Below, piece after piece: positions 61,319 to 64,000 of a stretch of 64,000 bases of DNA. The position numbers and the translations under genes are program-made. This DNA is from Osedax frankpressi (taxonomy: Eukaryota > Annelida > Polychaeta > Sabellida > Siboglinidae), in NCBI GenBank assembly GCA_964035775.1, contig OZ038315.1:24331816-24395815 (forward strand), written 5' to 3'. The notes beneath the pieces are model-generated. The model did not search any database. It was given only the letters and a program-made list of their open reading frames with translations, and was not told where the DNA came from. Every line of letters begins with the position of its first letter. Within the stretch, counting starts at the first letter, position 1.

Positions 61319-63948
61319 CTTTCATTCTCTCTCTTAATTTTACGGTAATATTAATGTTATCTCGCAAACAACTAAGGGCCTAAACTTCACGTTCGATGAG
61401 TCATTCCACTATGAGTCATATTTCAACGACACCGGTACCCTACCTCGGTCACTCTTTTCATCTGCACGTAAACTGCGGCGTAGTGCCACCGAAATCCGTG
61501 ATCGCCAGCCAACGACCACACCGATTGCCTGGGTCCTCCGGCCACTCGTTTGTAGACAGTCAGTCGGCCAGCGTGATAGCCGTTCATGTTGTACCCGAAC
61601 CGAAGGCATTGGTCATTTGAAACCTCTGTGAAATCGGGACCTGTCGAGGATACGGCGTAATTAGGTCAATTGAGATATAGTAGGAGAATGAGAAGATGTC
61701 GAATAGGAAAAAGGAGGAACATAGGAAGATCAGTTAGTCGAATATGATAGAAAGACATTATGGAAAATAATTTATAACTTCCATAAGATGTTATGGAAGT
61801 TATAAATTAAATAAATAAATACAATTAATGTAGTAGAATGATCAGTAAGGCAGGAAAATAACTATTTAATAGATAGAAGTTCGTATGTATACGTATATAT
61901 GTAATATTCTAAACTAAACCTCGAAGTTTAAGTCTGGCTTTATCCCTGTCTCTTCTTCCAGATGATTCGATAAATAAATAGAAATTGCCGCTGAGGGCGC
62001 TTTCCGGACCAGTAACTGGATATTTACCACCATTGATTCGTCGTTGGTGCTATTTGAATTTAACATGATTAATCATATCATAATTAATCATATCATTGAT
62101 AATATTTAATAAGTAATACGTAAACAAAATTATATTTGTGATATACAAATAAATTGAGCTTAATAATAATTGATATTAATCTGCATATTTATATATATAT
62201 GTACTTATACCGAATATATTTTATAATTATATGTATATGAAACTATATATAGAGAAAATGATTTGACCTGTCTTCCACTTGGGGTTTCCAGTGCTTGTCT
62301 GGTCCAATCAAAATCATCTGTGCTATCTTGTCTTATTATGCAACGGCTTTCGGAATTCGACTCATTTTCGGCATCGCAACTGAATGAGTCCACTATAGAT
62401 GGTGTTTTCCAAGTGATGTGAATTGAAGGTATCAATGGGCGATAGTTGATAGAGGAAATTGTTAAAGAAAATATGCGGTAAAAAATAAATTATAAGAAAT
62501 TATAGAGAAGAAAATAAAATATGAATGTATTGATTACGAGAATGATTTAGAAATAATATTTACTAGAAGAGTATTAATATGATGGTCAATTTACAGAAAA
62601 GAAACAACTAATTTGACATGCTTACAAATATATTTTGTTGTAGTTGATGAATCGCTCCTTTTCGTCGTTTCTCTCGTCGTTGTCATAGTTACCAATTTGG
62701 TTGGTATAGTTATTGTAGTCGTTTTTGGGACGGTCGTGGTGGTTGTGGAGTGCGTAGTCGTAGTGGGAGGGGCGGTAGGCGTGGTAACGGTTCTGGGCGT
62801 GGTTAGCGGTGGCGTGGAACGAGGCGTGATGGTTTTTCCAGAAGTCGTCTTTTCAGTGTAACCTGACGCAATAAACACAACGGACGTGAAACATTAACCG
62901 ATCACGAATCTCAACGTTAGAGGTAAGTTATTATTTGAAGTGCTTATTAATTACGGATGCTATTATTCATAATTTCAAATAACGAGTAATTATTGAATAT
63001 CATCGAACGCTGATTAAAATTCATTTCACTGGATGACGTTATAAATTACAAATAAACACGAATCAACAAAACTATGAGGATACAAGGACAATAATGTAAA
63101 CTTAAATCAAACGTTTTACATGTGCATGTCAAAAAGTGAACATTGATCGTATTATAGTTATGCAATATAGTTATTCAATACGTAATAGTAATCAACAATG
63201 CATACACTATAATATAGAATATATCCGTGTAAATAGATACTATCTATACAATCGTATACGTACAATGCTACTATTATTATTATGTAAATGATCGGATTAT
63301 GATCATCGTCAATGATTTTTTTACCATGAGAATAATATATTTATAAATGTCTATTTATACAAATATAATCATAACTGCGTACGCCAACTTGATATAACTG
63401 TATTTATACAATATTTCTAACTTCATGGTTAATGTTTACCAACCTTTACAGGTTCCAGGTTTTATTTGCAGATAGTCTATCGCGATATCTCCCCTGACAC
63501 CATCTCCTCTTTCAGCTACGAACACAACCTTGCAATGGTATTACACAATTCATTAGATAAAATATATATATTATATTATATATATATATATATAAATATA
63601 TATATATATATTAATTAATATGGATTATTTAAATTTAAAACATATTATTTTAAAAAACTATATCTTGTATCTTGTAAAAAACTATCTACAATTTTTAAAT
63701 ATGATAATATTGGATGAACTATTACTCTTCCTTCTGATAACACGACTACCCTCTCCTCGTAAGACAATGACGTCGAAATAGCAGCTTGGTTCCAAATGTT
63801 TCCTTTACTTCCGGTTTCTCGGAATACAGGCTTACCCTCGCCCCGGAAGCTGGTGAACACGGTGAATATACCCGCATCGTCTCCATTCTGATGGTAGAAG
63901 AATGAGATGCACACCTGTCCCGTGTAGAGCATAGTGGGCGTGTCGATG
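56952..63948 (-). CDS. Secreted multi-MAM-domain protein, 3' part (12 exons), 5' partial
   Basis: Exons on minus: 63948-63750, 63528-63444, 62862-62626, 62392-62268, 62049-61920, 61640-61444, 60508-60424, 59268-59122, 58139-58082, 57784-57674, 57380-57287, 57035-56952. Phase is kept at all junctions; at least 516 residues. Order: end of MAM 1 (CISFFYHQNGDDAG ... GDIAIDYLQI), a roughly 78-residue Thr/Ser/Pro linker likely O-glycosylated, MAM 2 (DDFDWTRQALETPSGRQ, GNFYLFIESS, CLRFGYNMNGYHAGRLTVY, GDIAIDDISI), MAM 3 (CDFEINDG, DFDFTLWTGRTPS, GRYYIYAEAS, VCLQFHYHMYGFHTGRL, SGDISLDSI), then RRRSC and a stop. MAM domains mediate extracellular adhesion and oligomerisation. No membrane segment follows MAM 3, so this form is secreted or anchored through its unseen N-terminus. 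Linker and MAM 2 are bounded by phase-1 introns, as in shuffled modules. The family member cannot be named without the 5' end. Confidence 0.92.
61269..61317. repeat. (TA)n microsatellite in the MAM gene
   Basis: AT dinucleotide run in the intron between the exons at 61640-61444 and 60508-60424. Confidence 0.93.
63562..63612. repeat. (TA)n microsatellite in the MAM gene
   Basis: AT dinucleotide run in the 221-bp intron between the two MAM 1 exons. Confidence 0.93.
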
Positions 63949-64000
63949 CTGCGGGGATCAAAGGATAAACGTCGGCGACGAATTGCATTTTTAATAAGAG

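Noticed and set aside
61396-61620. 74-codon plus frame
   Set aside because: Antisense shadow of the MAM 2 exon at 61640-61444.
62613-62861. 82-codon plus frame rich in Val
   Set aside because: Antisense shadow of the Thr/Pro-rich linker exon of the MAM gene.

Overview
The window is nuclear DNA from an animal, very AT-rich outside exons and minisatellites. It carries spliced genes with recognisable metazoan products: a MyD88-like death-domain protein, ZCCHC10, CIP2A, TMEM164 and a multi-MAM extracellular protein. I cannot name the species; the gene families and intron style point to an invertebrate. None of the long open frames in the repeat arrays is a gene. The real coding sequence lies in short exons (36-237 bp), which I found by eye from conserved motifs, splice dinucleotides and codon-phase continuity.

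Layout. 1-2,640: first coding exon of a MyD88-like gene (minus strand), with a G-rich minisatellite directly upstream; the rest of the gene is off the left edge. 2,640-9,790: AT-rich intergenic DNA with an ETS/E-box cluster near 2.9-3.1 kb. 9,793-10,674: the last two coding exons of ZCCHC10 (plus). 10,899-33,403: a complete CIP2A gene (minus, 23 coding exons, 785 codons), whose introns hold about 10 kb of unrelated minisatellites. 33,404-39,002: AT-rich spacer between divergent genes. 39,003-55,422: a complete TMEM164 gene (plus, 8 coding exons, 272 codons), with a roughly 9.9 kb minisatellite in intron 2. 56,952-63,948 and beyond the right edge: the 3' part of a gene for a secreted protein with three MAM domains and a Thr-rich linker (minus).

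Gene order is MyD88-like(-), ZCCHC10(+) converging on CIP2A(-), then TMEM164(+) converging on the MAM gene(-). ZCCHC10 and CIP2A meet at a palindromic AATAAATTTATT that gives a poly(A) signal on both strands. The genes do not form an obvious pathway; they are ordinary neighbours.

The unusual biology is in the non-coding DNA. About a dozen different minisatellites press against exon edges and in places supply the splice signals. Splice donors favour GTT over the usual GTA/GTG. The giant TMEM164 intron array repeats an ACUAAC motif (branch-site/STAR-protein type) hundreds of times in an RNA stretch where I see no AG dinucleotide. I recognised no retrovirus-like element, Polinton, LINE, SINE or CRISPR array.
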